DNA of 64,000 nt from Roseiarcus sp963779095 (GTDB lineage Bacteria > Pseudomonadota > Alphaproteobacteria > Rhizobiales > Beijerinckiaceae), in NCBI GenBank assembly GCA_963779095.1, contig CAVZWU010000020.1, forward strand, positions 62,001-126,000. Direction: 5' to 3'. A program made the position numbers and the translations under genes. Positions 9,518 through 17,932 of this stretch are shown here, piece after piece (position 1 is the stretch's first letter; the number at the start of each line of letters is the position of its first letter). The notes beneath the pieces were generated by a model. That model was given only the letters and a program-made list of their open reading frames with translations, was not told the origin of the DNA and did not search any database.

Positions 9518-10259
9518 TTGTCAATTCTTGAATTGAGTTAGGTTTCCAAGCACTTCGGCGCGATTCATGCGCTTAACGAAGTCGACATGACGCTTGATGA
9601 AGGGCGAAGTGCTGGGCCTGATGGGCGACAACGGCGCCGGCAAGTCCACTCTGGTCAAGGTTATCGCGGGCAATTTCCCTCCGACCCACGGAGAGATCCG
9701 CATCGGCGGCGAGCCGGTCCACTTTCATAAGCCGGTCGAAGCGCGCCAGAAGGGCGTGGAGGTCGTCTATCAGGATCTCGCTCTGTGCAACAATCTGTCG
9801 GCCTCGGCCAACGTGTTTCTGGGCCGCGAGATCAAGCGGGGCCTCGGGCCATTCCGGTGGCTCGATCACAAGGCGATGGCTAGGCGCGCCGGGGAGCTGT
9901 TCGGCGAGCTCAAGTCTGAAACGAGGCCGCGCGACCTCGTGCGGCAGATGTCGGGCGGACAGAGGCAGGCGGTTGCCATCGCCCGCACGCGCCTCTCCAG
10001 GGCGCGCATGGTGCTGATGGACGAGCCGACCGCCGCGATCTCGGTGCGTCAGGTGGCCGAGGTGCTCGAGCTCATCCGGCGCCTGAAGGACGCCGGCATG
10101 GCCATCATCCTCATCAGCCACCGCATGCCGGACGTGTTCGCCGTCTGCGATCGGGTGATGGTGATGCGGCGCGGCAACAAGGTTGCCGACAAGCCAATCA
10201 AGGCGACGAGCCCCGAAGAAGTGACCGGCTTGATCACCGGCGCCATCCACACGGCTTGA
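9518..10259 (+). CDS. CUT2 sugar ABC importer, single-domain ATPase, FrcA-like (in-frame TAG and frameshift near the start)
   Basis: About 247 codons, the size of FrcA-type ATPases that carry only one nucleotide-binding domain. Walker A is GDNGAGKSTLVK, signature MSGGQRQAVA, Walker B MVLMDEPTAA and the switch region LISHRM. TTG 9518 is spaced five bases from GGAGGAGG and gives LSILELS, followed by an in-frame TAG at 9539-9541 and then VSKHFGAIHALNEVDMTL. An extra G near 9601 then shifts the frame before the Walker A region. Without those two lesions the N-terminus would be normal. The first gene of a three-gene operon with permease and binding protein. Confidence 0.8.
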
Positions 10260-10268
10260 GAGGCGCCC

Positions 10269-11309
10269 ATGTCGACCGACGCCGCCAAGCCGCCGCCGCA
10301 CGCCAATGTGTCGATCGAGTCGGTGCTGGATGTCCAGCAGCACAATTTCTGGCAGCGCATCGTTGGGGCGCAATCGTTCTGGGTGACGGTTGCGCTCCTC
10401 ATCATCTGTCTCGTGATGAGCTGGCTGCAGCCGACGTCCTTCGCCACGACCGAGAACTTCTTCAACATCACCCGCAATTTCTCGTTCATCGGCATCATGG
10501 CGCTGGGAATGACCGCGGTCATCGCGACCGGGGGCATCGATCTTTCGGTCGGCTCGATCATGGGGCTCACGGCCGTCGCCAGCGGGCTTACGCTCGTGGC
10601 TGGCTATCCGGCCTGGGCCGCGGTTCTTGTCGGTCTCGCCGCGGGCGGGGTCACCGGGCTCATCAACGGGCTCATCATCGCCTACGCGGACATCTCGCCG
10701 TTCGTGACCACGCTTGGCATGCTGGCGATCGCGCGTTCGGTCGCGGTCGTGCTGTCAGGCAACCGCATGCTCTACCATTTCGGTCCCGGAGGCCCGGGCT
10801 TCAAGGCGCTGGGCAGCGGCGCCATTTACATCGGCGCCATCGAACTGAGCTACCCGCTGCTGTTCCTCATCGTTCTCACGGCCGCGTTCGCCATCGTCTA
10901 CAAGATGACAGGCTGGGGCCGCCACGTGCTGGCGATCGGCGGCAATGAGCACGCGGCCTTGCTGACCGGCGTTCCAGTCAACCGGATCAAGGTGCAGGTC
11001 TATGTCGTCTCGGGGCTTGCGGCGTCCTTCGCGGCGATCCTCGACGTCGGCTGGACGGGCTCCGCGATCAACGCCCTCGGCGTCACTTACGAGCTTCTGG
11101 CGATCTCGGCTGCGGTGATCGGCGGCGCCAATCTGATGGGGGGTGAAGCGAGCGCCTATGGCGCCTTCATCGGCGCGGCGCTCATTTTCGTCATCCGCAA
11201 TTCGCTGCTGATGGCGGGCGTCGATTCGAACTGGCAGGGAACGTTTGTCGGGCTGTTCCTGATCATTGCTGTTTACCTCGGAAAGATTCGGGGAGCGAAA
11301 CGCGACTGA
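10269..11309 (+). CDS. CUT2 sugar ABC importer, permease, FrcC-like
   Basis: Intact 346-residue membrane protein of the RbsC/FrcC family. A cytoplasmic N-terminus of about 35 residues is followed by eight to ten hydrophobic segments. The conserved GGIDLSVGSIMGL loop and the ATPase-contact segment GGNEHAALLTGVPVNRIK are clear. It starts 9 bases after the ATPase stop. Together with its neighbours it should import a monosaccharide; fructose, mannose or ribose are the usual substrates of the FrcBCA set, but the sequence does not settle which. Confidence 0.9.
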   Translation: MSTDAAKPPPHANVSIESVLDVQQHNFWQRIVGAQSFWVTVALLIICLVMSWLQPTSFATTENFFNITRNFSFIGIMALGMTAVIATGGIDLSVGSIMGLTAVASGLTLVAGYPAWAAVLVGLAAGGVTGLINGLIIAYADISPFVTTLGMLAIARSVAVVLSGNRMLYHFGPGGPGFKALGSGAIYIGAIELSYPLLFLIVLTAAFAIVYKMTGWGRHVLAIGGNEHAALLTGVPVNRIKVQVYVVSGLAASFAAILDVGWTGSAINALGVTYELLAISAAVIGGANLMGGEASAYGAFIGAALIFVIRNSLLMAGVDSNWQGTFVGLFLIIAVYLGKIRGAKRD

Positions 11310-11350
11310 CCTCCGATGGGGGCCGCGTCTAACAGGGAGGAGTGAAGTTG

Positions 11351-12367
11351 ATGTTGAAGTTACTCATGACCGGCGTCGCCGCAGTTGGCGCGCTGATCGC
11401 GGTCTCCGCGTCGAGCCAGGCCGCCGAACCTTACACGTTTGCGCTCGTGCCGAAGAACACCAACAATCCCTTTTTCGACCAGGCGCTCGCCGGCTGCAAA
11501 AAGGCCGAGAAGGAGCTCAAGGGCGCCATCAAGTGCCTCTACATCGGTCCCGGCGAGCATGGCGGCGGCGACGAGCAGGCGCAGATGGTCGCCGACCTCG
11601 TGACCAAGAAGGTCGACGGCATCGCGGTCTCGGCCGCCAACGCGCCGGCGATCGCCAATGCGCTGCATGACGCGGCCAAAAACAAGATCCCCGTCCTCAC
11701 CTGGGACTCGGACCTTCTGCCGCAGGACAAGGCCCTGCGCATCGCCTATGTCGGCACCCACAACTATGACATCGGCGTCAACATCGCCAAGCTTGTGATG
11801 GCGATTAAACCCAAGGGGGGCGAGATCTGCATCCAGTCCGGCGGCGCCGCGGCGGCCAATCACAACGAGCGCATGCAGGGCATCCGCGACACCCTCGCGG
11901 GCAAGAAGAGCGCCGAGTTGCCTGGCGAGCGCCTGACCGGACAGAACGGCTGGACGGAAGTCGCGGGTTGCCCGCTCTACACCAATGACGACTTCACCGT
12001 CGCGGTTCAGCAGATGGAGGATATTCTCGCCAAATATCCGAAGCTCGACGCGTTCACGCCGACCGGCGGCTTCCCGCAGTTCGTCCCCGACGCTTACGAG
12101 AAGGTGGCGAGCAAGTACAAGGACAGGATCGCCGATGGCTCGCTTGCGCTGGTCGTCGCCGACACGCTGCCGGTGCAGATCGATCTCATGAAGAAGGGTC
12201 TGTCGTCCGGGCAGGTCGGCCAGCGGCCGTTCGAGATGGGCTATAAGGCGATGTATTTCCTCAAGGACATCAAGGACGGCAAGGCCCCGCCGGCCGACCC
12301 GACCTATACTGGCCTCGACGTATGCACGCCCAAGAACGTCGCGACCTGCATTGGTGGGGGAAGCTGA
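11351..12367 (+). CDS. CUT2 sugar ABC importer, periplasmic binding protein, FrcB-like
   Basis: Intact 338-residue periplasmic binding protein. Signal peptide of about 22 residues (MTGVAAVGALIAVSASSQAAE). The Peripla_BP_4 fold is shown by FALVPKNTNNPFFDQALAG at the N-terminus, KVDGIAVSAANAPAI, and TWDSDLL at the sugar-binding cleft. ATG 11351 is preferred over GTG 11342, since the ribosome site GGGAGGA ends at 11341 and would be too close to the GTG. Last gene of the operon, followed by a terminator at 12394. Confidence 0.92.
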   Translation: MLKLLMTGVAAVGALIAVSASSQAAEPYTFALVPKNTNNPFFDQALAGCKKAEKELKGAIKCLYIGPGEHGGGDEQAQMVADLVTKKVDGIAVSAANAPAIANALHDAAKNKIPVLTWDSDLLPQDKALRIAYVGTHNYDIGVNIAKLVMAIKPKGGEICIQSGGAAAANHNERMQGIRDTLAGKKSAELPGERLTGQNGWTEVAGCPLYTNDDFTVAVQQMEDILAKYPKLDAFTPTGGFPQFVPDAYEKVASKYKDRIADGSLALVVADTLPVQIDLMKKGLSSGQVGQRPFEMGYKAMYFLKDIKDGKAPPADPTYTGLDVCTPKNVATCIGGGS

Positions 12368-12393
12368 CGTTCCACGCGACGGCGGCGGAATGG

Positions 12394-12426
12394 AAAGGGG
12401 CCGGCCTCGCGCCGGCCCCTTTTATT
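12394..12426 (+). terminator. Rho-independent terminator after the FrcABC-like operon
   Basis: The 10-base arm AGGGGCCGGC (12396-12405) pairs perfectly with GCCGGCCCCT (12411-12420) around a 5-base loop CTCGC, followed by TTTATTTT. It lies 27 bases after the binding protein stop. Confidence 0.88.
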
Positions 12427-12590
12427 TTGCGCGGGCCGTCCCACGCCCACGGCGCGCAAAACCCGAGATGCGGCCAAGATGCGGGCTTGTCCGAATCGCG
12501 GGACTGTGACATTGTTGCACTGCAGCATTGCGGTTCTGCGGCGGCGGCCCGAGCGGGCCCCGGCGAGCTCATGGCGAAGGAACGCATCTG

Positions 12591-13235
12591 ATGATCATCG
12601 GCGTCCTCAACCAGAAGGGCGGCGTCGGCAAGACGACCGTCGCAATCAACTTGGCCGCGAGCCTCGCCGCTTCCGGCGCCCGCGTCCTCCTGGTCGACGC
12701 CGATCCACAAGCGAGCGCGATGGCCTGGTCGAGCACGCGCGAAAGCGAGCCGCCGTTCACGGTCGTCGGCATGGCGAAGCCGACGCTGCATCGCGACTTG
12801 CCCCGGCTCGGCGGCGACTACGAGGTCGTCATCATCGACGGGGCGCCGCGGGTGAACGAGCTTGCGCGTTCGGCGATCCTCGCCAGCGATCTGGTGCTGA
12901 TCCCCGTCCAGCCCTCCCCCTACGACGTATGGGCGGCCGCGGACACGGTGCAATTGATCCGCGAGGCGCAGCAGATGAAGGAAAGCCTCAAGGCGGCGTT
13001 CGTCGTCAATCGCCGCATCGCCAGGACCGCGATCGGGCGCGACGCCGCCGCGGCGCTGGCGCAGTTCGAGGAAGTTCCCGTCCTGACCGCCGTCCTCAAT
13101 CAGCGCATCATCTACGCGGAGAGCGCGGCCAGGGGGCTTTCGGTGATCGAGGCCGCGCCGGCGAGCGAGGCGGCGCGCGAGATCGACGCTCTCGCCCGTG
13201 AAATCTACGGCGGAAAGAAAAGGAAAGCGGCGTGA
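12591..13235 (+). CDS. ParA/MinD-family partition-type ATPase
   Basis: Intact 214-residue deviant Walker ATPase: VLNQKGGVGKTTVAINLA (signature lysine and P-loop), DADPQASA, and VIIDGAPR as Walker B/switch II. It has no N-terminal DNA-binding extension, so it belongs to the small ParA group that positions plasmids, chemoreceptor arrays or other cargo. No parB follows. The next gene, overlapping as GTGA, encodes a small protein with a C-terminal membrane helix, which may be its partner. No replication genes are nearby, so this is not evidence for a plasmid. Confidence 0.88.
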   Translation: MIIGVLNQKGGVGKTTVAINLAASLAASGARVLLVDADPQASAMAWSSTRESEPPFTVVGMAKPTLHRDLPRLGGDYEVVIIDGAPRVNELARSAILASDLVLIPVQPSPYDVWAAADTVQLIREAQQMKESLKAAFVVNRRIARTAIGRDAAAALAQFEEVPVLTAVLNQRIIYAESAARGLSVIEAAPASEAAREIDALAREIYGGKKRKAA

Positions 13236-13606
13236 GCAAGAAGACGATCGCATTCACGATGCCGGCGGCCGGCGGCGGCCGCGCAAAAGCGCGCCGGTGG
13301 TTCTCGACGGGCTCACCGGCGAAACCGTTCCTTTCGCCGCGGCCGACGAGCAGAATCTTCACGACGTTGGACACGATCCGAAGTCCGACCAATGGGTGCG
13401 CGACGATGCGCTTGACGCCGGGCCGTCGCGGATCCCGGAGCCGCCATCGGGCGCTTTGGCGGTCGGCGCGAACATGACGATCGATCTTTCCGCCGAGCGG
13501 AGTTCTGACGGAAGCGATGGCGTTGAGCGTCATGCTTCCGTTTGCGCTTGGGTGGTTCTGGTGGGCCCACGCGATCGCAAGACGCCAGCGCCATTGGGGC
13601 GCCTAG
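13232..13606 (+). CDS. Small protein with C-terminal transmembrane helix, coupled to ParA (frameshifted, unknown function)
   Basis: GTG 13232 overlaps the parA stop. In three frames it reads MSKKTIAFTMPAAGGG, then APVVLDGLTGETVPF and PKSDQWVRDD, then ANMTIDLSAERS. It ends with a hydrophobic helix (MALSVMLPFALGWFWWAHAI), a basic tail (RRQRHWGA) and TAG 13604. Frame changes lie near 13275 and 13500. Total about 124 residues. I do not recognise a named family. The N-terminal basic/hydroxyl-rich stretch, acidic middle and membrane anchor would suit a protein that tethers ParA to the inner membrane; that is inference from gene order only. Confidence 0.6.
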
Positions 13607-13607
13607 A

Positions 13608-14492
13608 TCAGAACGTTTCCGCGATGAGGCCGCCGATCTCCTTATGGACTGCGTTACGCGCGTCCATCGGCGCCGAGGATCCGGTGTAATAGACCGCAGC
13701 GACGACTGGGGCTCGCTCCGGCGGCCAGATGATCGCGATCGTGTTCGTCGTTCCACGGTCCCCGCTGCCGGTCTTGTCGCCGATGCGCCATGAGGGCGGC
13801 AAGCCGGCGCGCAACCGCTTGTCACCGACCTTGTCGTCGATTAGCCATGCCTGAAGCTGACGCCGGGAGGCTTCGGACAGCGCGTCGCCGATCAGGACTC
13901 GTCGTATGTCCTCGGCCATGGCGCGCGGACTCGTGGTGTCGCGCTCGTCGCCGGGGATTGCGGTGTTCAAACTTGGCTCGTTGCGGTCGAGCCGCGTCAC
14001 GTTGTCGCCGAGCGAGCGCGCGAATTGCGTGAACCCTGCTGGTCCGCCGATCGCCTGCAGGATCAGGTTCGCCGCGGTGTTGTCGCTCCAATCGATCGCG
14101 GCGGCGCACGCTTCGGCGAGCGTCATGCCCCCTTGAGCGACATGCGTTTTCGCGATCGGCGCGTACTCAAGCAGGTCGCTCGGCCCGTAGGCGATCGTCC
14201 GGTCGAGGCGCTCGGCGCCCTGGTCGACACGCTTGAGGACAGCGGCCGACGCCAGAAGCTTGAACGTGCTGCACATCGGAAACCGCTCATCGGCGCGGTG
14301 CTCGAGTGTTGCGCCAGTCCCGGTATCCCGCACAAAGACGCCGAGCCGGCCGCCCTCGCGCGCCTCGATCGAGGCGAGATGCTTTGTAGCCTCCTTCAGC
14401 TGCTCCTCGGCGGAAGGAGCGGCGCGCGCGCGAGAAAACGCCGCAACGGCCGCCAGGCCGGCAAGGAACGAACGACGGCAGTGACGATGCAT
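13608..14492 (-). CDS. bla: Class A beta-lactamase
   Basis: Intact 294 residues from MHRHCRRSFLAGLAAVAAF, a twin-arginine leader typical of some mycobacterial and proteobacterial class A enzymes. All class A elements are present: the serine motif STFK (S70-x-x-K), SDN (130 loop), EPSLN (E166 and N170 of the omega loop) and DKTGSG (K234-T-G). It hydrolyses the beta-lactam ring in the periplasm. An earlier methionine at 14516 exists, but the leader fits the start at 14492. Convergent with the ParA pair with a 1-base gap. No ampR-like regulator is adjacent. The substrate range cannot be inferred. Confidence 0.93.
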   Translation of the reverse strand: MHRHCRRSFLAGLAAVAAFSRARAAPSAEEQLKEATKHLASIEAREGGRLGVFVRDTGTGATLEHRADERFPMCSTFKLLASAAVLKRVDQGAERLDRTIAYGPSDLLEYAPIAKTHVAQGGMTLAEACAAAIDWSDNTAANLILQAIGGPAGFTQFARSLGDNVTRLDRNEPSLNTAIPGDERDTTSPRAMAEDIRRVLIGDALSEASRRQLQAWLIDDKVGDKRLRAGLPPSWRIGDKTGSGDRGTTNTIAIIWPPERAPVVAAVYYTGSSAPMDARNAVHKEIGGLIAETF

Positions 14493-14527
14493 GGATCTTC
14501 CTCGAATTGGCGGCAACTGACGAGCCC

Positions 14528-15142
14528 TTAGTAGCTCGGCGGCGTGATCGCCCAGATCACCTCGGTCTCGTCGGGGCCAGGATTACAGTAGCGATGCGGC
14601 AGCGCGCTCTGGAAGCCGAAACTGTCGCCCGCCTCCAGGATCGCCTTGCGGCCGTCGACCCAGAGCTCGAGCCGGCCGCGGATCACCAGGCCCGCTTCCT
14701 CGCCGGCATGCGCATAGGGCTCGGCGCCCGAGGAAGCGCCAGGCGAAAGTCGGCAGGAGAGAAGCTCGAGCGCGCCGCTCAGATTCGGGCTTAAAAGCTC
14801 ATCGAGCATGCCGGCCGAATATTCGAGCCGGCGTCGCCGCGCGCGGCGGACGACGAGGTCCCGCTCGGCCTCCGGCGCGTCGTCGGGCTCGAAGAACCAG
14901 CCGATCGTGACGCCGAGCGCGCGCGACACCGCATGCAGCGCCTTGATCGACGGCGTCGCGAGGTCGCGCTCGACGAGGCTCAGATAGCCGATGGAAAGGC
15001 CGCTCGCTTCCGCGATCGCCGCAAGCGTGACGCCGCGAGCCTTGCGCAGGTCGCGAATCTCGCGGCCGATCCGGCGCGGCAGGTCCGGCTCGGACGGTTC
15101 GCTGCCGGGGGAAGCGTGGGTCGATCGAGCAAAGCGATTCAT
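14528..15142 (-). CDS. XRE-family transcriptional regulator with C-terminal cupin domain
   Basis: 204 residues, intact. The N-terminal helix-turn-helix spans about residues 25-80 (EIRDLRKARGVTLAAIAEAS, then GLSIGYLSLVERDLATPS). A C-terminal cupin runs from about residue 120 (AGEEAGLVIRGRLELWVDG, then DSFGFQSALPHRYCNPG). This is the layout of PuuR-type regulators, in which the cupin binds a small metabolite. It is divergent from the FAD oxidoreductase operon across an 81-base gap with a good promoter, and is therefore the likely local regulator of that operon. Confidence 0.9.
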   Translation of the reverse strand: MNRFARSTHASPGSEPSEPDLPRRIGREIRDLRKARGVTLAAIAEASGLSIGYLSLVERDLATPSIKALHAVSRALGVTIGWFFEPDDAPEAERDLVVRRARRRRLEYSAGMLDELLSPNLSGALELLSCRLSPGASSGAEPYAHAGEEAGLVIRGRLELWVDGRKAILEAGDSFGFQSALPHRYCNPGPDETEVIWAITPPSY

Positions 15143-15167
15143 GGGGTCCCCCGCTATGTTTTTCCTA

Positions 15168-15197
15168 TTGACAAAAATATCGCCCTAAAATTTTAAT
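15168..15197 (+). promoter_or_regulatory. Sigma-70-type promoter candidate for the 15224 operon
   Basis: Perfect -35 TTGACA at 15168-15173, an 18-base spacer, and TTTAAT at 15192-15197 (17 bases if TTTTAA is used). It lies in an AT-rich pocket, in the gap shared with the XRE-cupin gene and 27 bases before the start codon at 15224. Confidence 0.6.
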
Positions 15198-15223
15198 GCA
15201 AGCTAAGTCGCCGGAGCTGACGG

Positions 15224-16837
15224 ATGGCCGAGAAATATGACGCGATCATCGTCGGAGGCGGCCATAACGGGCTGACCTGCGGCGCCTATCTCGCGCGGGC
15301 CGGCCTGAAAACCCTGGTCCTGGAGCGGCGTCCCGTGCTCGGCGGCGCGGCTGTGACCGAGGAGGTCGTGCCCGGCTTTAAGTTTTCCGTGTTCAGCTAT
15401 CTGATGAGCCTCCTGCACCCGCGGGTCATCGCCGATCTCGAACTCGCCAAATACGGTTACAAGGTGTTGCCGGCGACCGACATGTTCGGCGTGCTGCCGG
15501 GCGACGATTACATCATTTTCGCCGACGATATCGCCAAGACGCAGAAGTCCTTCAAGCGCTTCTCCGCCAAGGACGCGGAGATTTACCCCGAATTCGACCG
15601 ATACCTGATGGACTCGGTCAAGATCATGCGCCAACTGCTCCTGGAGACGCCGCCCGACCCGTCGTGCCGCGACTGGAAGAGCTTCAAGGAGACGGCGAAA
15701 TTCTTATGGAAATATCGCCGCGTGGGCAACAAGCTCTTCCGCCTCATCGACCTCTTGACCATGAGCGCCGACGACTACCTAAGCGAATGGTTCGAGCGCA
15801 CCGAGATCAAGGCGGTGCTCGCCTATTACAGCGGTATCGGCACTTTTGTTGGACCAAAAAGCCCCGGCTCCGCTTACGTCATCATGCATCACGTGATGGG
15901 CGAGCATGCGGGCGCGGGCGGCTGGGGCTTCGTGCGCGGCGGCATGGGCGCGATCACCCAGGCGATCGCGCGCTCAGGCAAGGAGAAGGGGCTCGCCTGC
16001 AAGACGGAGTGCGCCGTCGCGGCGATCGACACCGCGAACGGCCGCGCGACCGGCGTCACCCTCGCCGACGGGACGCGCTACGAAGCCGACATTGTCGCGA
16101 GCAACGTGTCGGCGAAACTCACCTTCCTCAAGTTCCTCGACAGGGCGAAGCTGCCGCCCGAGTTCGTCCGCGACATCGAGGCCTACCGGACGTTCTCGAC
16201 AGCGTTCAAGATCAACATCGCCTGCGAGGCGCTGCCCAAATACAAAGCCTTCGACCCCGCGGCCTGCGGCTTCGCCTATCCGACGTATACGCATATCGGG
16301 CCGACGATCGAATATCTCGAGCGGGCCTATGACGACGCGAAATATGGCGACATGTCGCGCGAGCCGTTCGTGACGCCGGTGACGCCGACCTTCGTCGACG
16401 ACAGCGTCGCGCCGCCCGGCAAGCACATCGTCAACCTGTTCGGCGGCCATGCCCCGTACACGCTCAAGCAAGGCGATTGGGCGACCCGCAAGGACGAGCT
16501 CGTGCGCAATGTGCTGAGCGTCATCGACGCTTACGCGCCGGGCTTTTCCAGCGGCATCATCGGCATGCAGGCGCTGGCGCCGCCCGACATCGAGGAGAAG
16601 ATCGGCTCGCCGCACGGCCACATCTTCCATGGCGAATTGCAGGTCGATCAGCTCTTCTGGGCGCGCCCGGCGCCGCATTGGGCGGACTACCGGACGCCGA
16701 TCGCCGGCCTCTATCAATGCGGCTCCTCCGCCCACCCGGGCGGCGGCGTCGGCGGCGTCCCGGGCTATAACGCCGCCCGGGAGATCCTCAAGGATCGGCG
16801 GGGGATGAAGCACGGCTCAAGGGCTTCGGGCGGATAG
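15224..16837 (+). CDS. FAD-dependent oxidoreductase, phytoene desaturase/PYROXD2-like
   Basis: Intact 537 residues. N-terminal dinucleotide fold DAIIVGGGHNGLTCGAYLAR with the following acidic residue (LVLERR), then GGAAVTEEV. The C-terminal flavin-contact segment GLYQCGSSAHPGGGVGGVPG is typical of the CrtI/PYROXD2 group. These enzymes oxidise C-C or C-N bonds of diverse substrates. No carotenoid genes are nearby; neighbours are an amidinohydrolase, polyamine-type transporter and Rieske oxygenase. A carotenoid role is therefore unlikely and an amine or acid substrate more plausible. First gene of the operon behind the promoter at 15168. Confidence 0.88.
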   Translation: MAEKYDAIIVGGGHNGLTCGAYLARAGLKTLVLERRPVLGGAAVTEEVVPGFKFSVFSYLMSLLHPRVIADLELAKYGYKVLPATDMFGVLPGDDYIIFADDIAKTQKSFKRFSAKDAEIYPEFDRYLMDSVKIMRQLLLETPPDPSCRDWKSFKETAKFLWKYRRVGNKLFRLIDLLTMSADDYLSEWFERTEIKAVLAYYSGIGTFVGPKSPGSAYVIMHHVMGEHAGAGGWGFVRGGMGAITQAIARSGKEKGLACKTECAVAAIDTANGRATGVTLADGTRYEADIVASNVSAKLTFLKFLDRAKLPPEFVRDIEAYRTFSTAFKINIACEALPKYKAFDPAACGFAYPTYTHIGPTIEYLERAYDDAKYGDMSREPFVTPVTPTFVDDSVAPPGKHIVNLFGGHAPYTLKQGDWATRKDELVRNVLSVIDAYAPGFSSGIIGMQALAPPDIEEKIGSPHGHIFHGELQVDQLFWARPAPHWADYRTPIAGLYQCGSSAHPGGGVGGVPGYNAAREILKDRRGMKHGSRASGG

Positions 16838-16920
16838 AGCCATGGACGAGCGGCGCCGCCAAGCCTCAAGCTTCTCGCCGTGCGGCGAAGCGTCGCGACG
16901 CGCAACATCGGGAGACGGTC

Positions 16921-17776
16921 TTGCCCTGGTCAATCGATTCCGAAACGGGCGTGCTGACCGACGTGCTCCTGTGCCGGCCCGATCACTACCAATGGATCGA
17001 GACCAACGCGATCGCCGTCCAGACCCTGGCGTCGGGGCGACGGATCGACGCGCAGCGTCTGCAAGCCGAGTTCCGCGAGCTCGAGGACGCGCTCGATCAG
17101 GCGGGCGCCAGGCGCCATTACCTCGAGCTCGAGCCCCATTTGCCCTATCAGGTCTATACGCGCGATTCGAGCCAGACCACGCCGTGGGGGCCAGCGCTGA
17201 CCCAGCTCGCGCTCGCCCCGCGGCGCGGCGAGATCGCCTCGGTCCTGCGCTTCCATGGACGCCACGACGGCTTCTGGCGCTATTGCACCCATGGCGCGAT
17301 CGAGGGCGGCGACATCCACATCATCCGGCCCGGACTGCTTCTGGTCGGCTGGTCCGGAATCCGCACCACGAAGGAGGGCGCGACCCAGTTCGCCCGCTGG
17401 TTCGCCGACGAGGGCTGGGAGACGAAGCTCTGCTCGTTCCCCGAACATTTCCTTCACCTCGACGTCCTCTTCTGCATGGCCGCGCCGGAACTCGCGGTGG
17501 CCTGCGTCGAGGTTTTGGGCGACGATTTCGCTCGATTGGCTAAAAGCGCGCGCAATCCGCGTGATCGAAGCGACCTATCGCGAGGTCATGGCGATGTCGT
17601 GCAATCTCCTGGCGCTCGGCGCCGGCCGCGTGATCTCGCCGCGCCACAGCGCACGGATCAATGCGGCGTTGCGCGCCGAAGGGCTCGAAGTCCTGGATCC
17701 GGAGCTCGATCTTTTCGCCGCCGGGGGCGGCAGCGTCCACTGCATGACGATGCCGCTCGCGCGCGAGCCGGCATGA
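16921..17776 (+). CDS. Dimethylargininase / amidinotransferase-superfamily hydrolase (frameshifted)
   Basis: About 285 codons from TTG 16921. Guanidino-modifying fold: TRDSSQTTPWGP near the first beta-alpha unit, EGGDIHIIRP (substrate Asp), catalytic His in EHFLHLDVLFCM, and nucleophilic Cys in GGGSVHCMTMPL near the C-terminus. Family members hydrolyse N,N-dimethylarginine to citrulline and dimethylamine, or use related guanidines. One frame change near 17530 separates the His and Cys halves. Its place between an FAD oxidoreductase and a polyamine-type importer suggests a guanidino or N-methyl compound is being degraded. Confidence 0.82.
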
Positions 17777-17932
17777 CGGAGAGGAGCGCTCGGCTCTGCA
17801 TAATCAATGGCGCTCTTGCTCAAGGTTTGCGCGAGCCATGGCTTTGCTTTCGCCGCGCGAACGCCATTCTTCAATTGTCGGAAGCATCGGCCGGGGCTAA
17901 CCTCACTTGATCTGGCAAGGAGCGCAAATGGC

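Noticed and set aside
12591..13606. Plasmid partition locus
   Set aside because: No parB, replication gene or iteron is near, and the flanking genes look chromosomal.
15224..16837. Carotenoid biosynthesis gene crtI
   Set aside because: The fold is related, but no crtB, crtY or other carotenoid gene adjoins, and the context is amine metabolism.
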